Shown piece by piece: positions 22,720 to 52,000 of a DNA stretch of 64,000 nucleotides. Numbering within the stretch: the stretch's first letter is position 1; each line of letters starts with the position of its first letter. Origin of the DNA: Hormiphora californensis. Taxonomy: Eukaryota > Ctenophora > Tentaculata > Cydippida > Pleurobrachiidae. A program made the translations under genes and the position numbers. Under the pieces are notes generated by a model, which saw nothing but the letters and a program-made list of their open reading frames with translations, had not been told where the DNA came from and did no database searches. The DNA lies in NCBI GenBank assembly GCA_020137815.1, contig CM035362.1, positions 1,954,729-2,018,728 of the forward strand, in the 5' to 3' direction.

Positions 22720-25700
22720 CTCTCTCCTCTCTCTCTCTCTCTCTCCCCTCCCTCTCTCTCCTAATTTTCTTCCTCCTACAGGGATGTGATCATGTCGTGT
22801 CAGATGAAATTTTTGCAACCTACAGTTTACTTATCACTGTCACACTGTTCGCCTCGTTTTATCAGGTTAATAAAATACTTAATTGAATATTCAAATGTTA
22901 ATTAATTGATTATTCAAATAGAATAGTTGACAGTTGTTGGGCGACTTCTCTTATAACCCCCAATAATAAACCACTTGATCACTAAATTGGTTACTACACG
23001 GCGTGCCTGGTGAAATTTTAACACGACCTAGCATGCAACGGGAAACCACCACTTGTACGTGGTAGCTGAGGGTCTACAGAATGGCGCTACGGTGCGGGAA
23101 AAAAAAGTCCATTCCCTAAAATCGTTTTTTTTACTTTTATTTGATTTGGGTCAAAATTGGCTATATTAAACGTGGTCCCGAAAAATCCATAATGACTTAG
23201 CACACGAAATATGTCACCCCTACCTATTTTTGCACGTAGAATCGATTGCCGTTGAAGTCGAATCTCTAAAATGACTGTAAAATGGTCAAAAGTTGATTTT
23301 TTACCATTTTTTGGAGGTTTTTGGCCCCTAAACCATTGAAAACGTTGAGATAGGAATTTGAAACTAGTGCCAATCGTTAAAATGGTCATTTTTCTACCAA
23401 GAACCAAGTTTTCGTGTATATCCGCACGGTGTCCCTTAAGGAGGTGAAACCTCGGCTAGATAAAGTATTTTGGAGACCGGACCTAGGTTACGTATTTTTG
23501 ACCGAGGAATCCGAAAAACATAAAATTAAAATCGAAAACGTAGCGGTTTTTGCGTAAAACGGCAAAAAACTGTCATTTTTCTGCGATTTTCGACTTTTTA
23601 CGCTTTCTAGAGATTTAAAAAATATTTCCTTACAAGATATGATCTTGTGCTTCTAGACTAATAAAATACAATCGATTTGCTACAAATTGGTCCCGGGTTT
23701 GTGTGATTTGGTCAAAAGCTCTCTTTACTGTGGCCCATCAAAGATGGCCACTCTGCAAATACGTATTTGGCTCCTGTGGCTGCAGATGTAAACCAAAAGA
23801 AGATTTATTATACACCAAAATTTGCGTCTTCTCAAGGCAAACAACCTGGTTTTTACGAAATTTGATTTTATGCAGGCGTTCAAAAATTAAAGCCGAAAAA
23901 CTGTTACAGTGGATTTCGGAAATGCCCCTACTTCAACAAACCCTAATCCAGATAAGATTTCGAATAATATACATCTTCATAGATGAAAATGAAGCTCAGA
24001 CAAATTCCAACACGACGCAAAAAACGGAAAGTGCGTATCTCATTTCGTTTAGAAGTTATAGCCAAAATAAAAGTGCTTATATTTGCCTTGAAAACACCCT
24101 CTAAAAACCATACTTTTAGACAATTTCTGACAATTCCAAACAAATTCTGTCCACAGGGGGCTAAGTTGGTGCACTGGAGGTGACATTTTATTCGTATTGC
24201 ATTTTTAGACAGATTTGCTATTTTTCAGGGCTTTTAGCTGGTGTTTTCAAGGCAAATATAAGCACTTTTATTTTCGCTATAGCTTCTAAACGAAATAAGT
24301 TACATACTTCCCGTTTTTTGCATCATGTTGGCATTTGTCTGAGCTTCATTTTCATGTATGAAGATGTATATTTTTCGAAATCTTATCTGGATTAGGGTTT
24401 GTTGAAGTAGGGGTATTTCCGAAATCCACTGTAACAGTTTTTCGGCTGTAATTTTTGAACGCCTTCATGAAATGGAATGTCGTAAAAACCAGGTTGTTTG
24501 CCTTGAAAAGACGCAAATTTTGGTGTATAATAAATCTTCTTTTGGTCCACAACTGTGGCCACAGGAACCAAAAACGTGTTTGCAGAGTATACATCTTTGA
24601 TGGGCCACAGTTAAGAGACCTTTTGAACAAATCACACAAACCCGGGACCAATTTGTAGAAAATCGATTGTATTTTATTAGTCTAGAAGCACAAGATCATA
24701 TCTTGAAAGAAAATATTTTTAAAATCTCTAGAAAGCGTAAAAAGTCGAAAATCGCTGAAAAATGACAGTTTTTGCCGTTTTACGCAAAAACCGCTACGTT
24801 TTCGATTTTAATTTTATGTTTTTCGGATTCCTCGGTCAAAAATACGTAACCTAGGTCCGGTCTCCAAAATACTTTATCTAGCCGAGGTTTCACCTCTTTA
24901 AGCACGGTGCCCCTTAAGGACGTTCCACCTCGACCGAGTCCCCCAGCAAAACGAACGGTTGTGTGACCTAAAGGGGACCTCTGGGAACTACGGAGGACTG
25001 TGGGGGAAAAGATTTAAAAGTAGCCTAAAAAATTAAAACGATAGAAAGATAGCTATCGTTTTTTTCACTTTGAAAATACGACATTTCTTTAACAAAATCC
25101 TTGATCAGGATCATGCAAGTGTCTCCCACCTATTTTTTGACGTAGAATCGAATGCCGTTGAAGTCAAATCTCTAAAATGTTAGAAAAATTGTGAAAATCG
25201 CGTTTTTAGGTGTTTTTTGGTGAAAAAGCGTTCAAACTGGTACCAGATGATGAGATAGAGTCCCAAAAGTATGACAAATCGCTTTTTTGGGACCTTTTCG
25301 CCCTAGAAGCAGATTTTTATGAGAATCTGGTTCAGCGCCTATTCTCTGTATACTTTCAAAGAAGGTGAATATTGCTCTAATTTAGCCAATTTTGAAGAAA
25401 AGTCATCCAAAACAGTACTAGATGATGAGATAGTGGCCCAAAAATATAACTAATCGATGTTTTGGGTCTTTTCCGTCCTAGAAACAAATTTGCATGGCGG
25501 TCGGATGATACGTTTCCTCTCGGTAGGCCTCTGAAGTAGGTGGAAATAGCCAAAATATAGCGATTGCGGCAAATGAATGTGAATAAACGTTTACCAAACC
25601 CACTTCATCATCATGTATGGCTCTTGCATAGTCCAGTAGCCCAGAGATAGGTCATACATGATGCTAAAGTGGGTTTGGTCAACGTTTATTCACATTCATT

Positions 25701-28700
25701 TGCCGCAATCGCTATATTTTGGCTATTTCCACCTACTTCAGAGGCCTACCGAGAGGAAACGTATCATCCGATCGCCATGCAAATTTGTTTCTAGGACGGA
25801 AAAGACCCAAAACATCGATTAGTTATATTTTTGGGCCACTATCTCATCATCTAGTACTGTTTTGGATGACTTTTCTTCAAAATTGGCTAAATTAGAGCAA
25901 TATTCACCTTCTTTGAAAGTATACAGAGAATAGGCGCTGAACCAGATTTTCATAAAAATCTGCTTCTAGGGCGAAAAGGTCCCAAAAAAGCGATTTGTCA
26001 TACTTTTGGGACTCTATCTCATCATCTAGTACCAGTTTGAACGCTTTTTTCACCAAAAAACACCTAAAAACGCGATTTTTACCGTTTTTCTAACATTTTA
26101 GAGATTTGACTTCAACGGCATTCGATTCTACGTCAAAAAATAGGTGGGAGACACTTGCATCTTCCTGATCAAGGATTTTGTTAAAGAAATGTCGTATTTT
26201 CAAAGTGAAAAAAAAACGATAGCTATCTTTCTATCGTTTTAATTTTTTAGGCTACTTTTAAATCTTTTCCCCCACGGTCCTCCGTAGTTCCCAGAGGTCC
26301 CCTTTAGGTCACACAACCGTTCGTTTTGCTGGGGGACTCGGTCGAGGTGGAACGTCCTTAAGGGGCACCGTGTAAGGGACACCGTGTCCGATTTATGGTT
26401 AGATTTGGGCAAATTGTTGAAATCTGCCAACTAGGAGAACCGTAACTTGATTTTCTTGTTTTTTGGATTTTGGCATTTTTGACAAACTTCTGATTGAAAT
26501 GGTCAATCGGGACCATGCTTAAGTTGTTTATGGGACAATTTTCGACTAAAATCCAAGATTTCATACCAATCCAATAACAGATCGTTGATTTATAGAAAAT
26601 TTAAGTAGGCAAAACGGTCAAAATAAGCAAGAAAAGTTGTCATTTTGACCGTTTTGCCTACTTAAATTTTCTATAAATCAACGATCTGTTATTGGATTGG
26701 TATGAAATCTTGGATTTTAGTCGAAAATTGTCCCATAAACAACTTAAGCATGGTCCCGATTGACCATTTCAATCAGAAGTTTGTCACAAATGCCAAAATC
26801 TAAAAAACAAGAAAATCAAGTGGTGGTGGTGGTGGTACAGATAGGTTATAGCGTGCCAAACTCTGCCCGTTAGGGCAGAACGACATTGCAACCTCGTCAT
26901 AGCGTCTGTCATCGTGTTGTGGTCAGTTAATATCATGGCATTCTTAATGTCAGTCAGTCATTGTACTTGCCAGACACTTACGCAGCCCCCACGGTTAAAG
27001 GTCGGTTGCACTCTTCGCATCTCCGCCCCGTGAGGACATTTGCAGTTATCTTGCGAATAAGCAACATGACAAGTTAGGGGGCAGATTTTCAAGCTTGGGT
27101 GGCTGTGCAAGTAAGCCTGTTCGTTTGTTTGTTACGACGACGGTCCGTCGAGTGGACACTTCTCAAGCTTGGGTCTGGGGTAGTCTGTCTATAGTAGCTC
27201 TAATTAAATAATTGGTTGGTAAGGTTAAATCCGCTAACATTATCAATTGTACACACTGAATGAACAGTCAATACAGACAGATGAACTTACAGTATTTGAT
27301 GTATGATTGATACCGTGATGTTGTTGGTGATGAGGTGAGAGGTGTATTCCTTTCAATTACAGGTAAAGTTAAAAGACGATCGAACACAAATAAGGCGTGG
27401 GGCAGTACCAACGTAGAGTGTAAAATGTTCTAGAAGACAAGTCGGATAATATAGATAAGACCAGTGATAACTGTTACACGCGATAAGCGACTTAGTGCAC
27501 CAAAACACAAGGATTGTCGCTGTAGTGGCCTGTGTAACAAAGTGCCCTAAATTGGGAAGGGCAGGGGTGGGGGAGGTGGGGCGGGGGTGGAGGGGGCGGG
27601 GCGAAGGGGGTGGGAGGTAGGAAGAGAATAGAGAAGAGTGCTAAGTGTGAGATTTGATCTGAAGAGAGTTGTTGAGGAAGGGGGATTTCAACAAGAAGAG
27701 AGGGGACGGGACAAAACAACGAGACGTAATCATTCTGATAATTGCTAGGGACTGCTGGGGGAACATTCAGTAGGGATTGTGAAGTGAATAAAGTGAATTA
27801 GCAGAGTTAGAAAGGGGAAATGAGATGCCATTTCCAGACCAAATTGACAAGAATAACAAGCGAGAAACGTATTACAAGTGGTAGGTGAAGAATGAAGTTG
27901 CTATGCATCAGGATACCGCAGTGTGCTCCTTTATCAAACCAGGGATTGCATTTGAAGATTCAGAGCTGTTTGAGCCGCGCAAATTAACAGGAAATGCGCG
28001 CCACACAGTGGCTGCTGGCGGTGTAATATCTCCAAAGACATGATCGATACATTTGGAGGCGTTGCCATGGGAATGAAACAGGGAGAGAATAGAGAAGAGT
28101 GCTAAGTGTGAGATTTTATCTGAAGAGAGGGGACGGGACAAAGCAACGAGACGTAATCACTCTGATAATTGCTAGGGACTGCTGGGGGAACATTCAGAAG
28201 GGATTGTGAAGTGAATAAAGTGAATTAGTAGAGTTAGAAAGGGGAAATGAGATGCCATTTCCAGACCAAATTGACAAGAGTAACAATCGAGAAACGTATT
28301 ACAAGTGGCAGGTGTAGAATGAAGTTGTTATGCACCAGATTACCGCAGTGTGCTCCTTTATCAAACCAGGGATTGCTTTTGAAGATTCAGAGCTGTTTGA
28401 GCCGCGCATTTGAAGCGGAAATGCGCGCCACACAGTGGCTGCTGGTGGTGTAATATCTCCAAAGACATGATCGATACATTTGGAGGCGTTGCCATGGGAA
28501 TGAAACAGGGAGAGAATAGAGAAGAGTGCTAAGTGTGAGATTTTATCTGAAGAGAGGGGACGGGACAAAGCAACGAGACGTAATCACTCTGATAATTGCT
28601 AGGGACTGCTGGGGGAACATTCAGAAGGGATTGTGAAGTGAATAAAGTGAATTAGTAGAGTTAGAAAGGGGAAATGAGATGCCATTTCCAGACCAAATTG

Positions 28701-29351
28701 ACAAGAGTAACAATCGAGAAACGTATTACAAGTGGCAGGTGTAGAATCAAGAAAATCAAGTTACGGTTCTCCTAGTTGGCAGATTTCAACAATTTGCCCA
28801 AATCTAACCATAAATCGGATATACACGAAAACTTGGTTCTTGGTAGAAAAATGACCATTGTAACGATTGGCACTAGTTTCAAATTCCTATCTCAACGTTT
28901 TCAATGGTTTAGGGGCCAAAAACCTCCAAAAAATGGTAAAAAATCAACTTTTGACCATTTTACAGTCATTTTAGAGATTCGACTTCAACGGCAATCGATT
29001 CTACGTGCAAAAATAGGTAGGGGTGACATATTTCGTGTGCTAAGTCATTATGGATTTTTCGGGACCACGTTTAATATAGCCAATTTTGACCCAAATCAAA
29101 TAAAAGTAAAAAAAAAGATTTTAGGGAATGGATTTTTTTATCCCGCACCGTAGCGCCATTCTGTAGACCCTCAGCTACCACGTACAAGTGGTGGTTTCCC
29201 GTTGCATGCTAGGTCGTGTTAAAATTTCACCAGGCACGCCGTGACTAATACAATGGTTACTAATTATCAGTAAGTGGTAACTATTTCTTTGTTTTAGGTG
29301 GTTGGTATCAGTCTAGCATATGTTCTGACCAGAGTCATTCACGTTATATGA
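21038..29351 (+). CDS. Tetraspanin, 241 residues
   Basis: Four-pass membrane protein that organises receptor microdomains. Exons: 21038-21136, 21225-21360, 21521-21570, 21888-21962, 22080-22169, 22330-22467, 22782-22865, 29298-29351; all phases join. Order: short cytoplasmic N-terminus, TM1 (GLYFYNFFYFFFSIGFFYLG), TM2 (LVLFIFIILFALGSLIMI), a small loop with LCSGTFWQN in place of the usual GCCGA block, TM3 (FLALMWIILIIQVAF), a large loop with the signature SCCGI, then GSCC, C and GC (six cysteines) and sequons NTT and NMT, then TM4 (YSLLITVTLFASF) and a short tail. The family is certain from CCG plus four TM segments; the subfamily is not. The last intron is 6.4 kb and consists mostly of nested foldback transposons, yet the splice sites are intact. 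Confidence 0.92.
22480..22762. repeat. (CT)n-rich tract in tetraspanin intron
   Basis: Irregular CT/CCT tract ending about 20 bases before the exon at 22782, acting as its polypyrimidine tract. Confidence 0.9.
23425..26386. mobile_element. Foldback element 2, inserted in element 1
   Basis: Ends are CACGGTGTCCCTTAAGG and inverse, flanked by TCCG at 23421-23424 and 26387-26390. Excising it and one TCCG restores the left arm of element 1, as judged against its right arm at 28815-28835. Its own arms pair from about 23443-24115 to 24235-24895. About 1.49 kb without element 3, and non-coding. Confidence 0.88.
24903..26372. mobile_element. Foldback element 3, inserted in element 2
   Basis: Ends are CACGGTGCCCCTTAAGG and inverse, flanked by TAAG at 24899-24902 and 26373-26376. 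Excision restores the right end of element 2. The arms (24903-25620 and 25650-26372) are near-identical inverted copies around a loop of a few tens of bases. A stretch near 25140 (GTAGAATCGA...GCCGTTGAAGTC) also occurs in element 1, so the elements are related. Confidence 0.88.
26821..28747 (-). mobile_element. 1.9-kb retroposon-like insertion with 13-bp duplication
   Basis: It interrupts the right arm of element 1. The 13-mer CAAGAAAATCAAG lies at 26808-26820 and again at 28748-28760. The plus-strand left edge starts with TGG repeats, which would be a (CCA)n tail if the element is read on the minus strand. The other end consists of tandem 427-bp units. A long variable-type duplication plus a simple-repeat tail suggests target-primed retroposition; no RT or tRNA-like promoter is recognised. 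Strand is inferred. Confidence 0.65.
27721..28747. repeat. 427-bp tandem repeat, about 2.4 units
   Basis: GAGACGTAAT recurs at 27721, 28148 and 28575, exactly 427 bases apart, with about 95% similarity by eye; a diverged partial unit precedes it from about 27610. Two identical-looking minus ORFs (starting MSRPLSSDKI) are repeat translations. Confidence 0.92.
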
Positions 29352-29945
29352 GACGAACCTGATTGTGAATGACGGTTGTACAGAAAGAAACTTGTAGACG
29401 CAGTGTATAATGAACTTTACATCAAAAAAGTAACGATAGAAAGACAGATTTAGTAAGTTCAAAGTTTACTAATCATTTGTTGACCCGGTGGCTAGAAACT
29501 ATTTGATTTTGTTGTGTTTTTGAGAATTTAGAACAGTGTATAATATTTTGGTAATTGTATATTTTACATTTTTGTGTACATGTGCAGTTGCTATACGAAA
29601 CTTCTATTGTTGTCCAACACAATGTCCAAATTTCCTGTTCAACATTTCCCACTTTGCTATTTTCCCTCTTTTCTTTTTTTCCCATTGGACGATCTAGCAC
29701 CGTTTTTGTGACGTCCAACTAGTTTCTTCTCTCTTTCCAGCACCTAATCCGCCATCGTATCCCCTTAAATAATATAATATTCCACCTTTGTATCCATGAT
29801 CCCTCCTACGTAGAGCTTGTTGTATTGATCAAACTCTACACAAAACTGTCCAAACAAGTGCTAGTACATTCTTTTCCAATCCCCCCCCCCATTTACCTCG
29901 ATCTACCCCCAAACTCCCTCCACGCCCCTCCTACCCTAGCACATA
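29352..29945. other. Tetraspanin 3' UTR and PAK upstream region
   Basis: A 594-base spacer between two plus-strand genes. It should contain the tetraspanin 3' UTR and the PAK promoter and 5' UTR; no clear AATAAA or core promoter motif is visible. Confidence 0.4.
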
Positions 29946-47890
<17,945 letters not shown>

Positions 47891-48194
47891 TTGGAGTTAA
47901 TTAATTAGTTAATTAATTGGACTAAATTGAGTACAATTGTGGACATTGTGTAGGGTAGATATATAATGAGGGGAACAATGGGACTCAAAACAGGGCACGG
48001 TGAACTTGTGTCATTATTTTCTGATTGTTTCACATCACATTATTTTTACCTAGATAAGACTTCATTTACACGCCAGATCAGGACACGTAGATTTTTGAGT
48101 GTGTGAGCATCTGAGTGAGCTTTTTAGTAGGGAAGCTACATTATTATACTAAATCAAGATGTTCAAAATATGCAGCTAAATGTGACTCTGAGCT

Positions 48195-48256
48195 GGTTAC
48201 GAAACCCCTTGTGGTCTTCGTAGGGTGCACTTCGTGCTTGCAAGGGAGGGGTAACC
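48195..48256. mobile_element. 62-bp inverted-repeat element with 12-bp direct flanks
   Basis: GGTTACGAAACCCC at the left and GGGAGGGGTAACC at the right. TGACTCTGAGCT lies at 48183-48194 and again at 48257-48268. Ends resemble the MITEs at 16179 and 42449. Confidence 0.65.
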
Positions 48257-48408
48257 TGACTCTGAGCTCATAGCTCAGCTCTCATTTTGCACATCCTGAT
48301 TTATTATTATAGCGGCCCCTACTTTTTCTTCCTTTAGACATTAGTTAGTAATTTCCCCCGATTTTTATGTTTCCATTCCTACCATTATACACCATATTTT
48401 AAAAGTAT

Positions 48409-48411
<3 letters not shown>

Positions 48412-48445
<34 letters not shown>

Positions 48446-48460
48446 TGTGAGTGTGTGTGA
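48412..48460. repeat. (GT)n microsatellite
   Basis: GT dinucleotide run with a few GA interruptions. Confidence 0.95.
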
Positions 48461-49058
48461 GTGTGCCATTTGTATATTTCCACCCATAATCCGTAATATA
48501 TTATATCGTGTATAAATTGATTCATATAATGTATTTAGGGCTTTTTCAAGAGAAATATAGAAAGAGAGAGAAACTGGGAATGAGTGTACGTAGGGTAAAG
48601 CTATCATGATGTTTTCGGTATAAATTCTCTTCCCACCAAAAGTGAAAAGAAATGGACATCATCAAGAAACATGATCTCTACCCGATCTCTATTAATCACC
48701 TTTTTATTGTATCATGTTTCGCGTTATCATTGAGCGACTTGATAATTTCAATTATGACACAAATTGATGTGCTAATTGACACCAATTAACACTAATTAAT
48801 GTGCTAATTGACACACCAATTAACAGCGGGACTGAGTTGAAACTTTTGATAGGAACATTTCTACGCAGCTCTGAGAAGATGAAATTGTGATCAATATAAT
48901 AAGGTGAAAGTGAAACAACAACGAACTGCAGCTGTGTGTTGCGCATTCGTTGTGCATAACGATACTCACCGGTGAGATTCACATGCGCAACATTGTGCAA
49001 TGCGCAGCCAGTTCGTTGTTGTTTCGCTTACACTTTAGTTGTTATCAGTAGCCTTATT

Positions 49059-52000
49059 GGTAATATACCAATTCTTGGTGTTCGAAGGAAATAGCGCTAA
49101 TTAGCGATTTTAGGAGCGCTAATTAGCGCTAATTAGCGCTATTTAAGATTTCGATATTTATAAAAAGTGTTAGAAGCGCTAAAAATAGCGCTATTTTATA
49201 AAATAGCGCTATTTGTGACCGCTAATTAGCGCTAATTAGCGGTCACAAATAGCGGTAATTAGCGGTAGCGCTATTTTAGCGCTTTTTGCACTTAAAAATA
49301 GCGCTATTTTAGTAGAAAAATAGCGGTTCTAAATTTTGTGTTAATTTCAAATTTGATAACACCGCTATTCAAATAGCGGTCCTAAAAATTTTGAAATAGC
49401 GCTATTTAAGAGACATCGCTATTTGACGTATCTAAGCCATGATTGGTTGGCGTTGATCACGTGATTAAATAAATCCTTATGATTGGTCAAAATCTGTAAC
49501 CGCTAATTAGCGCCATTTCTTAAAGATTAGCTATTTTTATTTACAAATTAGCGCTAATTAGCGCTAATTAGCGCTATTAACAATATGAAAATACCGCTAA
49601 CTAGCGCTAATAAGCGCTAAATAGCGCTAAATAGCGCTAATTAGCGCTATCAACAATTTGTAAATAGCGCTAATTAGCGCTATTAATACAATATATGTAT
49701 ATTACTTTGTTAATAGCGCTAATTAGTGCTAATTAGCGCTATTAACATTTTGCAAATAGCGCTAATTAGCGCTTATAAGTGCTAATAAGCGCTAACTAGC
49801 GCTATTTGAAAATTATTAATAGCGCTAATTAGCGCTTATAAGCGCTATTAACATAATAGTAAACGTTTAAGTTGATAATAGCGCTAATAAGCGCTAATTA
49901 GCGCTATTAATAGTTTGCAATTAGCACTAATTAGCGCCTATTAGCGCTAACAAGCGCTAACTAGCGCTATTTGCAAATTATTAATAGCGCTAATTAGCGC
50001 TATTTAGCGCATTTCACAAAATAATGAATGTATATTTTGTTAATAGCGCTGATCAGCGCTATAGACAATTTAAAAGTAGCGCTAATAAGCGCTATTTCCA
50101 TATTATTAATAGCGCTAATTAGCGCTAATTAGCGCTATTATCAACTTAAACGTTAACTATTTTATTAATAGCGCTAAAAAGCGCTAATTAGCGCTATTAA
50201 TATTCTGCAAATATCGCTAGTTAGCGCTAATTAGCGCTAATAAGCGCTAATTAGCGCTATTTCCATATTATTAATAGCGCTAATTAGCGCTAATTAGCGA
50301 TTTTATCAACTTACACTTAAAATATTTCATTAATAGCGCTAATAAGCGCTAGTTAGCGCTATTAATATTCTGCAAATAGCGCTAGTTAGCGCTAATTAGC
50401 GCTAATTTGCGCTTTTTTCATATTATTAATAGCGCTAATTAGCGCTAGTTAGCGCTATTATCAACTTATACTTTAACTATTTTATTAATAGCGCTAATAA
50501 GCGCTAATTAGCGCTATTAATATTCTGCAAATAGCGCTAGTTAGCGCTAATTAGCGCTAATAAGCGCTAATTAGCGCTATTTCCATATTAATAATAGCGC
50601 TAATTAGCGCTAATTAGCGCTATTAATAAAATAGTTAAAGTATAAGTTGATAATAGCGCTAACTAGCGCTAATTAGCGCTATTAATAATATGAAAATAGC
50701 GCTAATTAGCGCTTATTAGCGCTAACTAGCGCTATTTCCATATTAATAATAGCGCTAATTAGCGCTAATTAGCGCTATTATCAACTTATACTTTAACTAT
50801 TTTATTAATAGCGCTAATAAGCGCTAATTAGCGCTATTAATATTCTGCAAATAGCGCTAGTTAGCGCTAATTAGCGCTAATAAGCGATAATTAGCGCTAT
50901 TTCCATATTAATAATAGCGCTAATTAGCGCTAATTAGCGCTATTATCAACTTATACTTTAACTATTTTATTAATAGCGCTAATAAGCGCTAATTAGCGCT
51001 ATTAATATTATGTAAATAGCGCTAGTTAGCGCTAATTAGCGCTAATAAGCGCTAATTAGCGCTATTTCCATATTAATAATAGCGCTAATTAGCGCTAATT
51101 AGCGCTATTATCAACTTATACTTTAACTATTTTATTATTAGCGCTAATAAGCGCTAATTAGCGCTATTAATATTCTGTAAATAGCGCTAGTTAGCGCTAA
51201 TCAGCGCTAATAAGCGCTAATTAGCGCTATTTCCATTTTAATAATAGCGCTAATTAGCGCTAATTAGCGCTATTATCAACTTATACTTTAACTATTTTAT
51301 TAATAGCGCTAATAAGCGCTAATAAGCGCTATTAATATTCTGCAAATAGCGCTAGTTAGCGCTAATTAGCGCTAGTTAGCGCTAATTAGCGCTATTTCCA
51401 TATTAATAATAGCGCTAATTAGCGCTAATTAGCGCTATTATCAACTTATACTTTAACTATTTTATTAATAGCGCTAATAAGCGCTAATTAGCGCTATTAA
51501 TATTCTGCAAATAGCGCTAGTTAGCGCTAATAAGCGCTAATTAGCGCTATTTCCATTTTAATAATAGCGCTAATTAGCGCTAATTAGCGCTATTATCAAC
51601 TTATACTTTAACTATTTTATTAATAGCGCTAATTAGCGCTATTAATATTCTGCAAATAGCGCTAGTTAGCGCTAATTAGCGCTAGTTAGCGCTAATTAGC
51701 GCTATTTCCATATTAATAATAGCGCTAATTAGCGCTAATTAGCGCTATTATCAACTTATACTTTAACTATTTTATTAATAGCGCTAATAAGCGCTAATTA
51801 GCGCTATTAATATTCTGCAAATAGCGCTAGTTAGCGCTAATTAGCGCTAATAAGCGATAATTAGCGCTATTTCCATATTAAAAATAGCGCTAATTAGCGC
51901 TAATTAGCGCTATTATCAACTTACACTATAACTAATTTATTATTAGCGCTAATAAGCGCTAATTAGCGCTATTAATATTCTGAAAATAGCGCTAGTTAGC

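Larger units (their letters stand above)
22997..29243. mobile_element. Foldback element 1 (outer), CMC/Chapaev-like
   Basis: Ends are CACGGCGTGCCTGG and its inverted complement, flanked by ACTA at 22993-22996 and 29244-29247. After removing the two later insertions it is about 1.35 kb and almost a pure palindrome: left arm 22997-23424 plus 26387-26634, right arm 26636-26820 plus 28748-29243. CAC/GTG termini with 4-bp duplications are known for the Chapaev group of CMC transposons; the assignment is inference because no transposase is present. Confidence 0.88.
47891..49050. other. PAK 3' region and spacer
   Basis: Contains the PAK 3' UTR, a small inverted-repeat element (48195-48256) and a GT microsatellite. 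No further gene seen. Confidence 0.5.

Noticed and set aside
22450-22818. Ser-Leu and Arg-Glu repeat ORFs
   Set aside because: CT tract before a tetraspanin exon.
23087-23407. ORF in the foldback arm, repeated at 28776-29153
   Set aside because: It lies in the inverted terminal repeat of element 1; no domain, and the same text occurs in both arms because they are inverted copies.
27908-28568. Two near-identical minus ORFs starting MSRPLSSDKI
   Set aside because: Shared because they sit in 427-bp tandem units; no start context or homology.
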